Of a stretch of 64,000 nt of DNA, positions 38,698 to 50,488 are shown piece by piece. A program made the position numbers and the translations under genes. Source of the stretch: Letharia columbiana. Its lineage: Eukaryota > Ascomycota > Lecanoromycetes > Lecanorales > Parmeliaceae. Below the pieces are notes generated by a model. It saw nothing but the letters and a program-made list of their open reading frames with translations, was not told the origin of the DNA and ran no database searches. Position 1 is the stretch's first letter, and every line of letters starts with the position of its first letter. The DNA lies in the NCBI RefSeq assembly GCF_014066305.1, contig NW_023501064.1:124001-188000 (forward strand), in the 5' to 3' direction.

Positions 38698-40279
38698 TCA
38701 TAGCTCGTCTTTTCCCTTGCCCGAAGCTTGGCTCTTATCATCTTTGCCTTTCGCTTTCTCTATCTCGCTCATGCCGCGCCCAACCCAGCTGGTCAATATC
38801 TCAAAACCTACCTGCGCTGCGACTAGTGCCGTCTGCTCCCCTGTTCCGTCATAGGCAGGCGCCACCTCGACGATATCCGCGCCGACAACATTCAATTTTT
38901 CGAGACCCCGAAGAATCCTGATCACCTCACGACTCGTCCAGCCGCCTGCTTCGGGCGTTCCTGTACCTGGGCACTGTTTGTAGTCAGACATCAACATGGC
39001 TTGTGAAGGTGACAATAGCGGTCTACTGACCAGGCCCGGGTCAAGCACATCAATATCCAAACTCAAGTATGTCGGCGTATCGGTTCCGATTCTCTCCAAT
39101 ATCGCACTCACGATGCCTGCCGTGCCCATCTCATCGATATCATCTGCTGAAATGCGCAGGAAGCCCTGGCGTTCATCATCCTCATAATCATCCCAACCCA
39201 TAAGACGACTTCGCAGCCCAGCATGGGCAGATGAGCCATTCAGGATCAACCCCTCGTTGGAGGCGATCCAGAACATGCTTCCGTGAGTGAAATCGCTTTG
39301 TGTAGATGGCCAAGCAGACGGGTACTTCGCCGGGTCTGAATGACAATTCCGTAGTCAGTATTGCCTTTTTGAGGGGTTGTACTGAACCTCTTGGAACTTG
39401 TCTACAAAGCAGACACGGACTCGAAGATACGTACGCCAGGTGTCGAGATGGGCGTCAAAGTGCAATACAGCGATTGGTCCGCCATAGATCTTGTTAAGTG
39501 CTCTGAGGGCTGGAAGAGCAATGCTATGATCGCCACCCAATGTGAGTAGCTTGGGCTTTGGGTTGGTCGAGTGGGCGAAAGCTGGAGCGCGGGAACCGAG
39601 TTCGAGGAAGGCAGATGTCATCTGGTGGAGGGCAAGGGCGTTGTCAAAAGGTGTGACAGGGATATCACCACAGTCAAAAATAGTGTACGGTGAAGTGTAT
39701 GGATTCAGGCCACGGCGAGGGTTGAAGCCACGGAAGGAGGTTTGACGAGCAGAAGCTGTTCTGATGGCACGAGGCCCGAAGCGTGCTCCTGGGAAGTTCA
39801 CATTGAGCTTGGATGTTCTCTGCTTCGGGGAATCTGCAGGATACAAAGAAGAATTGACAAAAGCGTCAAGACGATCTTACCGGGCCTGTAGCTGACAGCC
39901 GTATCAAAAGGAGCACCTATGATTCCGATGTCGCTGCCGACTCGGTCAATGCAAAGGACAACGGTAATCAGCGTTTTTGCAGGCTACTGACAAGGGTGTG
40001 TCCCTCTCACTTAAGCATTTTATATGCCTCAAGTGTGCGAAAGTAGATATTCCTGAAAAGCCCCACTATGGTGGATCAATGATAAAGTCATGAGAAGAAG
40101 AACCAGAGCAGTGAGATACATCAGCAGGGCAATACCTCAAAGTCCCATTTCCTGTGAAGTTCTTCTGTGCTGTCTGGGCCCGTAGGAGGTGATGGATCTT
40201 GCTCAGGGTTGTCATAGAATGAGGAAGAAGTGCGAGCAAACGGAGAAAGGACCAGAAGGGCCAGCAAAACATAAAACAT
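38698..40279 (-). CDS. Agmatinase-like ureohydrolase with signal peptide
   Basis: Hydrolyses agmatine (or a related guanidino compound) to putrescine and urea using two Mn2+ ions. The first exon starts at ATG 40279 with [20 protein letters not shown], a classical signal peptide, so the product is predicted secreted. Further exons give [20 protein letters not shown], then the metal motifs [14 protein letters not shown] and [10 protein letters not shown], all intact. An in-frame intron near 38995-39050 is removed to give [16 protein letters not shown]. The intron 39336-39434 is a shortened introner-like intron, joining DTW to [11 protein letters not shown]. The C-terminus is Lys/Asp-rich and has no obvious sorting signal. 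The boundary between exons 2 and 3 near 39920-40010 is the least certain. Confidence 0.85.
39336..39434 (-). mobile_element. Shortened introner-like intron in the agmatinase gene (99 nt)
   Basis: Begins GTACGTATCTTCGAG and ends AAGGCAATACTGACTACGGA plus ATTGTCATTCAG. Both ends match the family while the middle is shorter than in the 147-162 nt copies, suggesting erosion. Confidence 0.65.
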
Positions 40280-40910
40280 TCTTATATGTAGGGCGGTGTG
40301 GCAGTAATCGAGAGCAATATTCACTCTGGTACTCTGTTACCTACGTCCAAGCAACAGCGGTGCAAGCGAACTTCATGATCAGACAATGATAGCAGGAAAG
40401 GTGGGGGACCACTTCTTGCTTATAAAGTAGAATGATCGGTGTGTACTACTCGGTTCTACCCACCGGTGCATTCTACACCCAAGTGTAACGTTCTATCACG
40501 ACTCCTCAGCCTTCGAGCTTGAAGACAGGATGTCGCATACAAAATTGCTCATAACACTGATTAAATCATCTTTTCCTGCAGAATTGTTCTGAGAAAGTGA
40601 TTCGCTGTGGACATATGCTCAAGGCAAATTTGTAACTTTGAGACTAACAAGTATCAATACGAGTAGAGCGGTGTTAGTTGCTCGGTAGTCGGTACCAAAG
40701 TCCCGTTCAGCCCTAGGAAGAACGCGCTGCCCACTGACGCGCCAAGTCGTAGATGAGGGCATTCTATAACACCCATTTCATTTCCTACCACATCATCGCT
40801 TTCCTCAAAACTCGAAAGCCCTAGGGACTGAGTAGGCTCTATAGAACCGATATGCAATAATTATTGGATTGAAAGGAGAGCCGAATACATAGCGCGCGGG
40901 GGGCACATTA
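40280..40910. promoter_or_regulatory. Divergent promoter region, agmatinase and Pds5
   Basis: About 630 bp between divergent genes; both promoters are expected here. No motif can be assigned with confidence. Confidence 0.5.
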
Positions 40911-43900
40911 ATGCCCGCAAGAGCAGCGGCTTCCGCAGCCACAGAGATCATGGATGTACCGCAGGACAACATGCCGGGCCTACAGTTCAGAGAAGAGTTA
41001 TCATGGCGCGCTGGGAAGTCCATCGCCATTGCGGACCTCTTGCGACGCTTACAAGCCCTGCACAAGGAGATGAGGGACATGGAGCAGGACGAGAGCGAGC
41101 GAGACTCTTTCACTAAAGTCGCAAAGGATCTGGCGAGTCCAAACTTACTGGCGCACAAGGATAAAGGTGTCAAAGCTTGGACGGCATGTTGTTTGGTCGA
41201 TATATTGAGACTCTGCGCCCCAGATGCGCCCTACACCGGGCAACAGCTGAAGGTCAGTAGACATGGCGAGAGGAACGGGTATAGAGGGTGCTCCAGCTTA
41301 CACTTGTTCAGGACATATTCAACATGCTGGTCACCGTGCTCCTCCCGGCGCTTTCAGACCCTTCGAACGCGTACAATCAGCAGCACCTATACGTCCTGAC
41401 GTCTCTGTCGGAAGTCAAAAGTATTGTCTTGCTCACAGATATACCGTCTTCGGAACCATTGATGATACACCTGTTCACCTCATTTTTCGACATCTTGGCC
41501 GGCTCCACCAAAACATCGACTGGAGAACAACTGGGCAAGAATGTCGAATTCCACATGACTTCGATACTGGTGACAATGGTCGACGAATCTGCAACCTTAC
41601 CCTCAGAAATCATTGATGTCATAGTCGCCCAATTCCTTAGGACAGATCCCCGCGCAATGAATGGGACTGCTGGGAAGGGCAAGAAACATGCTGTGACGCT
41701 TGACGAAAAACAGTCAACGTTGACACTGAAGGAGTTGCCGCCAGCGTACATCATGGCAAAGACAATCTGTATATCTTCCCCGGAGAAAATGGCAAGACAT
41801 GTCAGCCAATATTTCAACGATGTGATAGTCGACGCGTCGTCATCCTCGGCAGCTAACATTTCGAGCAAGAAGACATCACATCGAAGAGTCAGCGATGATC
41901 TGGATGACTCTGATATGGAGAATGGGAATGGTCCTACAGACGAGGACCTCAACGAGCTACATAAGGTCCATCAATTACTCCGAGAGTTGTGGCGCGCCTG
42001 TCCTACGGTACTACAAAATGTGATTCCTCAATTGGAGGCTGAGTTGTCTGCTGAGAACGTGCACTTACGCTCTCTTGCTACGGAAACCTTTGGAGACATT
42101 ATCTCAGGCATAGGAGCGGCGGGGTTGCCCCCACCATCGATACTGGACCCGGCCGCGTTTCCACCTCTTGACTTGACCGACACAGCAGAGTCAACACTCA
42201 ATCGCAACATTCTAACCAAACCTTCTTCCCCCCAGCCATTCCCTCAGACATACTCTCAGGCGTACGCTAGCTTCCTGGGAAGAAGTCACGATAAATCACC
42301 AGTAATTCGGTCAGTGTGGACTACGGGCCTCGGACGAATCTTGACAACTTCAGCTGGCGGTGTTGGCCTTGCTCAGCAAGAAGAAGATCGTCTCATCAAA
42401 GAACTTGCTAGGATGCTAGGTGACGCCGAAGAGAAAGTACGTATAGCAGCTGTGAAAGTTGTGGGAACGTTCAGCTTTCGAGAAGTAATATTCAAGTTAG
42501 GATCTTCTGGTGGCTTGGATAAGCCAGGATCCGTGCTTGCAGTCCTCGCAGAAAGAGTGCGTGATCGTAAGCATGCTGTTCGAGTGGAGGCAATGAGGGT
42601 TCTGGCCAGTCTATGGGGCGTTGCATCTGGAGCGGTAGCGGTTGCGGACGAGCAGGTGATTTCGACCATCGGAGCAGCTCCTTCCAAAATACTGGACACA
42701 TATTACGCTAATGATATGGATCTTATGGTTTTGCTGGATCACGTCCTATATGAGCAACTTCTTCCACTGAGCTATCCGCCAGTCAAGGCGAAAAGTGCAA
42801 AGCTTGCAAATGGAAATTCGCAAAAGGTCAAAGAGAGCCAGACGAACGGAGACGTGGAAATTGACAGCATTGATCCTGATAAAATCAGGACGGAGAGGAT
42901 CCTCGTACTCGTCAGAGACCTCGATGAAAGGGCCAAGAAAGTGTTTTTTGCGATCCAAACTCGTCAAACTCAGCTAGCAAAAGTCATGACAGCATACCTG
43001 CAGCGCTGTGAAGATTACAATGTAGGCTCATTCATCAAGCCTCCTGTTGGTTCTGGCTAATGACTGCTATAGGGAGGCGTCATGGACGAAAATGAGAAGC
43101 CGGTAAAGGAACACATGGCACGACTTATTGACACTTTCGCACACTTGCTACCAGATTCATTGAAAGCCGCGGAGAGTCTGTGGAAGTTTGCGAAAATGCA
43201 CGACCGTCGTAGCTATCAGCTGATACGCTTTTGCATGGCGCCAGAAAGTGATTATCGGACTGTGGTTAAGGCTATAGTAAGTTTCACCCCTAAGCCCAGG
43301 AATCGCTTGTAACTAAAGCAAATGTCTTCGTAGAAAGAGTTCACAAAGCGCATCGAACAATCGGCTACTGCACCGCAGGAGCTCCTCAACATCTTAATCC
43401 CCGTTCTTTACCGAGTCAGTCTCCTGGTGTACAATAAGAGCCATGTTGCAGCTATCATGGAGTATTCAAGGACCGACGACAAGTCCTTGGCCGCGACCGC
43501 TCATGAGCTGCTCAGAGAGATCTCCACTCGAACGCCCGAAATTCTGAAAGCTCACGTTCAGGAGATCTGCACGATACTCCAAGATGAAGCCCCCAATTCA
43601 AAGAAGACGAATGACGCGGGGGCAGTAGATAATCTGAAGGCGTGCGCTTCCTATGCCTTGAAATTCGCAGATGAGATTCCCCAAGATCGGAAATTTGTAC
43701 AAGCAATGACAAGTTTCGCTCTTCACGGCACTCCAGCAGAGGCAGCTAAACATGCAGTCACTATCATTATGACCGCCTCGGACAAGAAAGAGCTCTTGGC
43801 GAAAGATCTTATCACCAAGTGCGTCAATGGCTTCGAGTACGGGGGAGAAGGATTTCTTGCTCGTTTGGCCACCCTCTCCCAGTTCATGCTTCTTGCACCC

Positions 43901-45424
43901 CACCAGGCCAATCAAGAGAGCGATGCCATCAGTGACATCGCAATCGAAAAGGTCCTACTTCAGGTCCGGACGTCATCTACAGAACCCTCAGAGTCCTATT
44001 TATGGTCACCTACCCTGGAAACAGAATGCGAAGCAAAATGCTGGGCTCTGAAGATCCTGGTGAACCGCATCCGCTCTCATCCAGAGCCTGATACCCTTGC
44101 AGAGGTGGCGAGTCCGGTCTACAAACTTCTTTCGACTCTTGTTACCAAGAACGGAGAAGTCTCAAGCGCCCAAGACACACCACCTGCACATAAAGCTCGA
44201 CTTCGTCTCACCGCCGCCTGCCTATGCCTCAAATTATGCACCAAAAAACATACAGACGCCCTTTTCACACCTACTGCCTTCAATGCCCTCGCCTTGGTAG
44301 CGCAAGACCCTGTTCTCAACGTCCGCTCCTTCTTCATGCAGCGGCTGAAGAAGTACCTCGGCCAACAGAAACTCCCACAGCGCTTTTATACCATCCCCTT
44401 CCTCCTCGCCTTCGAACCCAGCGCCTCCCTGAAATCTGACAATACGACCTGGATTCGCAGTCGTACCGCAGCCTTCTACGCGCTCAGAGCTCAGCAGTCC
44501 TCATCTAAAGGGAATATCGTTATGGAATCTGTCTTCGCTCGTCTACTTTCTTTGCTAGCCCACCACCCTGATTATGATAACACAGCCGAGGACCTTGTCG
44601 ATTTTGCGCGATACCTGCTCTACTACTTACAACCTGTCGCCACCGAGGAGAATCTTTCCATAATCTATCACATTGCACAGCGGGTCAAGCAATCCCGCGA
44701 TGCTACTAATCCTTCGTCAGCATACGATAACAGTCTCTACCACCTCAGCGACCTGGCCCAACTCACCATCCGCAAATATGAAGACGCACATAGCTGGAAC
44801 ATTCAAACACTGCCGGGCAAGGTCCGCCTGCCAACGAGCCTATATACCGAGCTGAAGGATCACGAGGAGGCGCAGCGGATCGCAGAGAAAAATTACCTTC
44901 CAGAGGGCGTTGAAGAAGGCGTCGAGGGCTTGGTGAAATTGAGCATGCGCGCTGCACGCTCGCAGGGCAAGAAGCGGAGGAGTGAGGGCGATCACGAGGT
45001 CAATGGTAGGGATAGCAAACGTGCGAAGCAAATACCAACACGAAAAGCTTTACCCAAGGAGAAGAAAGCTAAGCCCGCTTTCACTACGATGAAGCCACCA
45101 AAGAAGACAAAGAGAAAGAATGACGAGGAAATGGTGCCATCAAGTGAACGGAGGAGGAGTGGGAGAATACAGACGACTGGCGGAGCGTATAAAGAGAGGG
45201 GCGATGAAGAGGATGACGAGGAAATGGGGGAAGGGGTTGCTGTTTGGAGGTATGAAGACGGTGAGGAAGTCAACGGTGACGACACAAGTGAGCAGGAAGC
45301 AGAAGACCAAGAGGAAGAGGAAGTTGATGAGCCGACTCCGAAACCCTCGCCTAAGCCCTCGCCGAAAGCAAAGAAGGGTGCTCTAATTGCGGGGGGCGGA
45401 AAGAAGCACGCGAAAGGGAGGTAG
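40911..45424 (+). CDS. PDS5: Sister-chromatid cohesion protein Pds5 (BimD/Spo76)
   Basis: Cohesin-associated HEAT-repeat protein that maintains sister-chromatid cohesion and supports meiotic chromosome structure. Exons 40911-41252, 41312-43021, 43073-43276 and 43334-45424 give 1448 residues with no gap in frame. The conserved N-terminal part is clear (PNLLAHKDKGVKAWTACCLV, then DILRLCAPDAPYTGQQLK), as is PPAYIMAKTICISSPEKMAR. HEAT-like helical repeats continue to about residue 1230. The last 200 residues are disordered, first Lys-rich then Glu/Asp-rich, ending in Pro/Lys repeats (TPKPSPKPSPKAKK), as is usual for fungal Pds5. All three introns are ordinary, 51-59 nt, without introner features. 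Start ATG is at 40911 (MPARAAASAATEIMD). Confidence 0.95.
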
Positions 45425-45574
45425 ATAGGAAGAAGGGTTGTTACGTTGTTGATCTTAGCCCGGCGTTACCTGTGGATATTACGGCATGTTCTCCAAATGG
45501 ATAGGAGGTTGATGGATATGTACTCGGGTTTCATGTCATGTTGCATACATAGCCTGCTCTTGCTGTAAATACAA

Positions 45575-46220
45575 TCAATATCGAGCATAGCTTATGTCAA
45601 AGGTCTCGTCCAGCATGGATTCCTGAGGTATATACCAATCCGTCCAGGAAAGACGCACCTTCCACTCTTCGTCATCGCTGAATTGCTTCCGGAGATAGAC
45701 ATGCCATACCTTCAGTAGCCCGTCTCAGGAATGCATCCTCTGTCTCGTGTCTGTTGCCCTTGCCCCCAAAGTCGGCAGCCCATACCCCATTCCGAACCTT
45801 TGAGGTGAGGAGTCCAAGCTCCAACATCCACTCCACGTACATTGACTCCAGCGTCCCCATCGCGGAAGCATGATTCCAAGCTCCAACATCCACTCCACGT
45901 ACATTGACTCCAGCGTCCCCATCGCGGCAAGCAGTGACTCCGATGCCGTCCCCCATAGATCTAGTAGACGGTCGAGTGTCAGTCGTCTTACGTCTCGAAG
46001 GCATGGTTTTGCTCACGGCAATGGATTTGATAACGCCAAAAGTGGAAGGAGCAAAGCAACGAAGGATCCTTTGATCAGCGCAGATGATTACAAGCTGTCC
46101 TCCTCCAAAGGTAAAGGATGTCGGTATATCTTTGGTGGGTAGGCCTCTCCGCGAGCCTGGCCCATAGAAGACAAGGGGCAGTCCTTCTAGGTCTTTACTT
46201 TGAATCTTGCCATGCGAAGC
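45575..46220 (-). pseudogene. Gene remnant broken by a 62-bp-period duplication
   Basis: On the minus strand, coding-like segments follow one another in different frames. An upstream segment contains GGGQLVIICADQRILRC. Then comes CLRDVRRLTLDRLLDLWGTA and LLAAMGTLESMYVEWMLELG, which is duplicated out of frame, then LLTSKVRNGVWAADFGG up to ACLSPE. After a further one-base shift the sequence is QFSDDEEWKVRLSWTDWYIP and ISYARY-stop at 45575. At least three frame breaks are needed, one caused by the duplication (period 62, not a multiple of three). The family is not recognised. The left end is uncertain. Confidence 0.5.
45813..45927. repeat. 53-bp direct repeat, period 62 bp
   Basis: Identical 53-bp copies at 45813-45865 and 45875-45927, each starting TCCAAGCTCCAACATCC, separated by nine bases. 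It is a short tandem duplication within the gene remnant. Confidence 0.95.
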
Positions 46221-46816
46221 TGCTTAGTCTCTGAATGGCTGTTCAGAATAATCGAATTCGAGATACTCTGTACTACGAATTGCTTCCATCATCGCTGCAT
46301 TAGATTCAGTATGTTTCTTGGACGTATTGAAATAGCGGAGGACGAGCAGGATTGCACACGTTGCTGCTGGCCAGATGCAATTCGGCGCGAATGGATCTTT
46401 TGTTCCGATTTAGCAGATCTAAGTATTTGATTGACCAATTCATTTGTTGGTTATTGTGGGCTTGGTATACTGGCGTTTCCTCCACCATGCCTTGAAACTG
46501 CTAGTGATGCCCTGATGTTCGATAAGTTCCATGCATGTATTGATCTGAGCTATCTGTATGACTTGCCACAGGATAAGTGGCCGGACTGCCGCCATAAGAT
46601 CTGATCTTTCTAAACGGTATGTGAAAGTCCCTGGGGCTACGAAGGAATGGGCCGAAGCCGTAAACACAACACCAACCACGCTACCTATGCTGATGAGCTG
46701 GCAAGGCCTGAGGAGCTTGAAGCCGATGGTATATCACAACCCTGTATGCATGCGTGTAGCCAAAAGGAGATAACGCCAGGCAAATGCTTCCACAGAATAC
46801 CGAGGACCACCTTCGC
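46221..46816. other. Intergenic
   Basis: About 600 bp downstream of the PHD gene. A minus-strand open frame (46440-46679) encodes hydrophobic and polar segments but matches no family known to me. Confidence 0.4.
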
Positions 46817-48477
46817 TCAGGAGCTACCATCAAGGCGGCGGCGAGCTAGTTCAATCAATGCCTGCAAATCTTTCTTCTCCTGCTCACTCGGAGCGGCGTC
46901 GGCAGAATCTCCAGAATTGTAAAGAGTTTCGACTCCAATGGGTGCCTCAGCCTGGTTCAAGAAGTCTGTCAGCCCAGACCTCAAACCTTAAGTGGTCAGA
47001 AGCTTACAATGAGTGTGCCTATGAGGTTCTTGACCTTGTCTGGATTGAGCGTCGCATCAGACTGAGCCAGTTGAGCAAGGTTCAGGGCGGCTTTGCGCTC
47101 AGAGAAAGGACGCTTATCGAACGATGCCTGCTGTGGTTTGGCGACTATGATAGTGGTAGGTGCGCGAGATTGAACCGGTGCCAGCCTTTGCTTCGCTTGA
47201 GCCGCTTGTTCGCGGGCTCTGAACCTTCATTAGCAGGATTCTGTAGAAAAGGGTCATCAGACTCACAGCTTCGCCTTGTGAATGAAGTCCAGCTTGATAC
47301 CATTCTCTTGGTAACGATAAATCACCTTTCCCTTCTCGTTCTTCTCAATCCTGGTCTCCTCCTCACTAACATCAAGCTCGATCTCGATGAGACCGTTGTT
47401 CTTGAGACCACGACGCACAGCTGGCGTGACAACATTCGCTTTCTTGGGGCGACGAATCTTGTACGAGCGGCTGCTATCTGGTTGAACTTGATTGGAGCCT
47501 TTGACAAGAGAAGGGTCGAGGCCTGACAGCTCGTTTTCGACGTGATTAGGACACATCCATGTAAAGCGAGGTCGACCATTGTTGCGCCGCACTGGTGGAG
47601 CAGCAAGCGGAGGATCGATGCAATCTAGGTGCCAGGATAGATTGCAATAGTCACATGCGACAAGCTCATTGTGGTCTAGGGCAGACTTGCCACAACGAAA
47701 ACAAATGACCGTGTTGTCTTTGCTATCTCGAAGCTTGAAATTGTTGGCGACTTCTTCGTATCCAGCACGTGCCCTGTATGATGGTCAGGTGTTTTGTGCC
47801 AATGTAAGTCTTGCTTGAGGGAGATGTGCTTACTTATTTGCTTTGACGGTGCTAGCCTCCTCGTATTCGCCCTCCTCCCCGGTTTTGACCCCTTCAAAGT
47901 AGTCTCTGACAGAATTGGCAAGGTTGAAAGCCACGGGATTTGTCTTGACAAGGTCACCAAACAGTCCGCCCAAGACTCCGGGCGGTGTTGCGTTCGGTGA
48001 TAAGTTGCGACGATCGCGGCATTTATAACAGTAGAAGTCGCCCTCGGGAAGGTTTTCTTTACCGTGAGGGGGGTCCCAGCACGAATGGTGGAAGGCGCGC
48101 CAACATCCTTCACAGCAGACCAGCTCACCGGGGCCACCACAGGATGTGCAGACGTCCGAGTTCTGTTTCTACGCGATGATTAGCCTTTAATCCTGAGCCA
48201 AAATACGTGTGCTCTGCTGCGGACATCGGAGCGCATTGAAAGGTGAGAGGATGTAGTACGATGTGAGTTGGGGCTGCGAATCAGGGCACGATGGGCAAAG
48301 GAATGGAGGACTGGGTTTGCTTACATCTTCTCTGTCATCATTGCGACCATAATAACCGAAAGCGTTTCCATTGCTCTCGGACTCTACTGCGCGACCGATC
48401 CCAGCGGTAACAGCGTTGCGCTTCTTGAGAGGACTAGTTGACGATCCAGCGTCAGTCGCCTTGCGTTTGGGAGCCAT
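46817..48477 (-). CDS. Double PHD-finger protein, Rco1-like (Rpd3S histone deacetylase subunit type)
   Basis: Likely chromatin reader of an Rpd3S/Clr6-type deacetylase complex. The exons on the minus strand include 48477-48325 and 48168-47834, an exon starting at 47773, and a final exon ending at 46817. The first PHD is DVCTSCGGPGELVCCEGCWR through FHHSCWDPP to FYCYKC (C4HC3). The second is CFRCGKSALDHNELVACDYC through WHLDCIDPP to WMCPNH, the C4HC2H form seen as the second finger of Rco1. A basic linker and a short helical C-terminus (KKDLQALIELARRRLDGSS) follow. The ATG at 48477 starts MAPKRKATDAGSS. The adjacent upstream open frame (48818-50401) is probably the N-terminal half of the same protein in related fungi; see that entry. 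Confidence 0.75.
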
Positions 48478-48817
48478 ATTTAACAAATCAGATGCGATAT
48501 CTGCAGAGAAATTTGGAAACAGAATAGTGGATGGAGTAAAAGAAAACGAAAATACTGCGGCCAGCGCAGATTTAAAAATGTAGTAGTGGACGAACTGTCG
48601 TGGTATGTATGGATGACGAAGTACAACTGTGACGTGAAAAATGTTGTGATGAAACATTTTGAAGTGTAAAGGGAAAGGGGCTGGTGTTGCGGAACAATAG
48701 ACCAAAAGTTTGACAATAGACCGATGTTGATTCACGAACATCCAATGTGATCTCAGCGCAGAACAATACAATTTCAAAACTTTACAGACAATAGAACTCG
48801 GCCGAAATTTCTAGTAC

Positions 48818-50401
48818 TTACGACATCTTGATTCGTGCAGCTTTTTTAACTCCCTTTGATGGACGACCCAACTGATTCGGAGTGGCCCCTCTGGAAGCAC
48901 CTGGCGGCGGCGGAATGAGAAGTTCGCCGTAAGAAGAAGATGTTGGGGAGTCGAGGTAATCTGGCTCATCTCTTCTACTCTTTTGGTTGACACCATTTCG
49001 TAATCGTGCTTGCTGTGCTTCCGCCGACAACACGGCTAAAGGAGCAGTCGAGTGGGGCTGTCTTATTGGGTTTGGATCTGCTCGCACCTTGCTGTGTCCA
49101 ACAACGTAGTCTTGGTAATTCTGCGTCAATTTCTCCTTACGCTTCGCACTAAGCTCTTCCGGCGTTAGATGGCTAGGTTGGGTGATGGGCTTCCTAACAG
49201 ATGGATCAATAGGTCGCGTAGAGAACGATCCTAATCTTGGCCCCATCGCGGGTTTCTGCTTAGCTTGGTTCAGTCCTTGATGAGTAACAGCGTTAGCTCC
49301 ACTGGGCATTGATAATTCAATGGCGGGAGCAAAGTCTTCGACAGCGGAATCCAATGACGAGAGAGACGAGTCACTTGATGCACTCTTCGAACGCTTTACT
49401 CGTTTCGAGGGGCGCTCGTCTTTGGAGGGGGTTCCATTCATTTCCATATCAGTGCTTTTTGGTTTCGAAGATCGATTGTTGGAATTGGGAGGATAATTGT
49501 TGAGTACAGGCGCACTGGCTCGGTCCTTTGTGGTACCAGAGTGGCGTACAACACCCACTTTGGCACTCTTGGCAGTTGGAGACCTCGAAATTGATTTTGA
49601 TGCTGAATGTTTAAACTGCTTCGCTGGATCATCAGTAGCTCTAATCTGCTTCCTCGCGGCTTTGATATAGCTCTGAAATTCAGCAGTTTGTTGCGACGTT
49701 GGCTTTTGAGAGAGCACAGCTTCAAGAAGGTCGGCTACCACACTATTCCTCAGGCTTTCCTCATACAGCTGCTTCAAAGCGATACCGAGCGCAGGGTCTC
49801 CAAGCTCTCGTGATCGGTCGATAGCCGACTCAACTATTTGCTGTAACCGTGTTTGTCCGACCCCCGTGCGTGAGGTTGGGGTTCCGAGAGGTGCTGCTTG
49901 TGTTGAGGCTGCCTTAATCGTCGTAGTCTTTGCACTACCCTTTGGGTTGTAGTCGTTATCCTGGTCTCTTTCTCGAGATGATGAGACCTTCCCGAGCCTT
50001 TCTTCGGTTTTGCGGGGCTCAGAGCGTCTTGTTCCAACTGGTGGTGCCGGTTCTGGAGTGTTCACCTCCTCCCTTGCCCCTCTTGCTTCCCCATTCTTTA
50101 GATGTGCTATTCTCCGCGTAGGCTCGTGGTGCTTCAGTCTCGTTTTGACCTTCTGACCTGGGAAAGTTCCTAGAGGGGCCATATGCTCCAGTACACCATG
50201 CCGTTCTAGCCCTTTGTAGTCTTCAAAGCTGGGTGCTGGTGCTCGTAGAGGTGGCTCAGTCCATTCTTCTTCCATGTCTCCATTCAAGTCGCCTACGTGG
50301 GCTTCAGTTTTCACATGCACGTTGTGTTGCGTAGAGGAGTGCGATGGGCTTGACATTCGAGACCTCCGCAAGTGCCTTGACGAGGCCATTTGAGAAGCCA
50401 T
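48818..50401 (-). CDS. Probable N-terminal half of the Rco1-like PHD protein (or separate gene)
   Basis: Open frame of 527 codons starting at ATG 50401 (MASQMASSRHLRRSRMSSP). It contains WTEPPLRAPAPSFEDYKGLE, RHGVLEHMAPLG, a helical segment (LQQIVESAIDRSRELGDPAL), a Lys/Ser-rich part, YQDYVVGHSKVRADPNPIRQ, and the end LGRPSKGVKKAARIKMS. From memory, such a segment precedes the PHD fingers in one protein in filamentous ascomycetes. A perfect GTAAGT donor overlaps the stop (ATG TCG TAA GT), which suggests splicing onward. The only acceptor in the correct phase would include about 90 codons that look non-coding. So either the exon joining is different from what I can see, or a frame break has split the gene. 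Confidence 0.55.
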   Translation of the reverse strand: MASQMASSRHLRRSRMSSPSHSSTQHNVHVKTEAHVGDLNGDMEEEWTEPPLRAPAPSFEDYKGLERHGVLEHMAPLGTFPGQKVKTRLKHHEPTRRIAHLKNGEARGAREEVNTPEPAPPVGTRRSEPRKTEERLGKVSSSRERDQDNDYNPKGSAKTTTIKAASTQAAPLGTPTSRTGVGQTRLQQIVESAIDRSRELGDPALGIALKQLYEESLRNSVVADLLEAVLSQKPTSQQTAEFQSYIKAARKQIRATDDPAKQFKHSASKSISRSPTAKSAKVGVVRHSGTTKDRASAPVLNNYPPNSNNRSSKPKSTDMEMNGTPSKDERPSKRVKRSKSASSDSSLSSLDSAVEDFAPAIELSMPSGANAVTHQGLNQAKQKPAMGPRLGSFSTRPIDPSVRKPITQPSHLTPEELSAKRKEKLTQNYQDYVVGHSKVRADPNPIRQPHSTAPLAVLSAEAQQARLRNGVNQKSRRDEPDYLDSPTSSSYGELLIPPPPGASRGATPNQLGRPSKGVKKAARIKMS

Positions 50402-50428
50402 CGAGTTGGCGGAGAATGGAATGCCGAC

Positions 50429-50488
50429 CTGTGAAGTGTTAGTACATGACAATCACATAGAGAGTTTGTGGAGCTGATGGATACTCAC
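50429..50488 (-). other. Predicted 5'-leader intron
   Basis: GTGAGTATCC donor at 50488, branch site ACTAAC and acceptor CTTCACAG ending at 50429, 28 bp before the ATG at 50401. Ordinary 60-nt intron, most likely in the untranslated leader. Confidence 0.55.

Noticed and set aside
48478..48777. In-frame upstream extension joining to the PHD gene
   Set aside because: The frame is open back to 48777 but encodes AT-rich, hydrophobic, motif-free sequence, more like promoter and leader.
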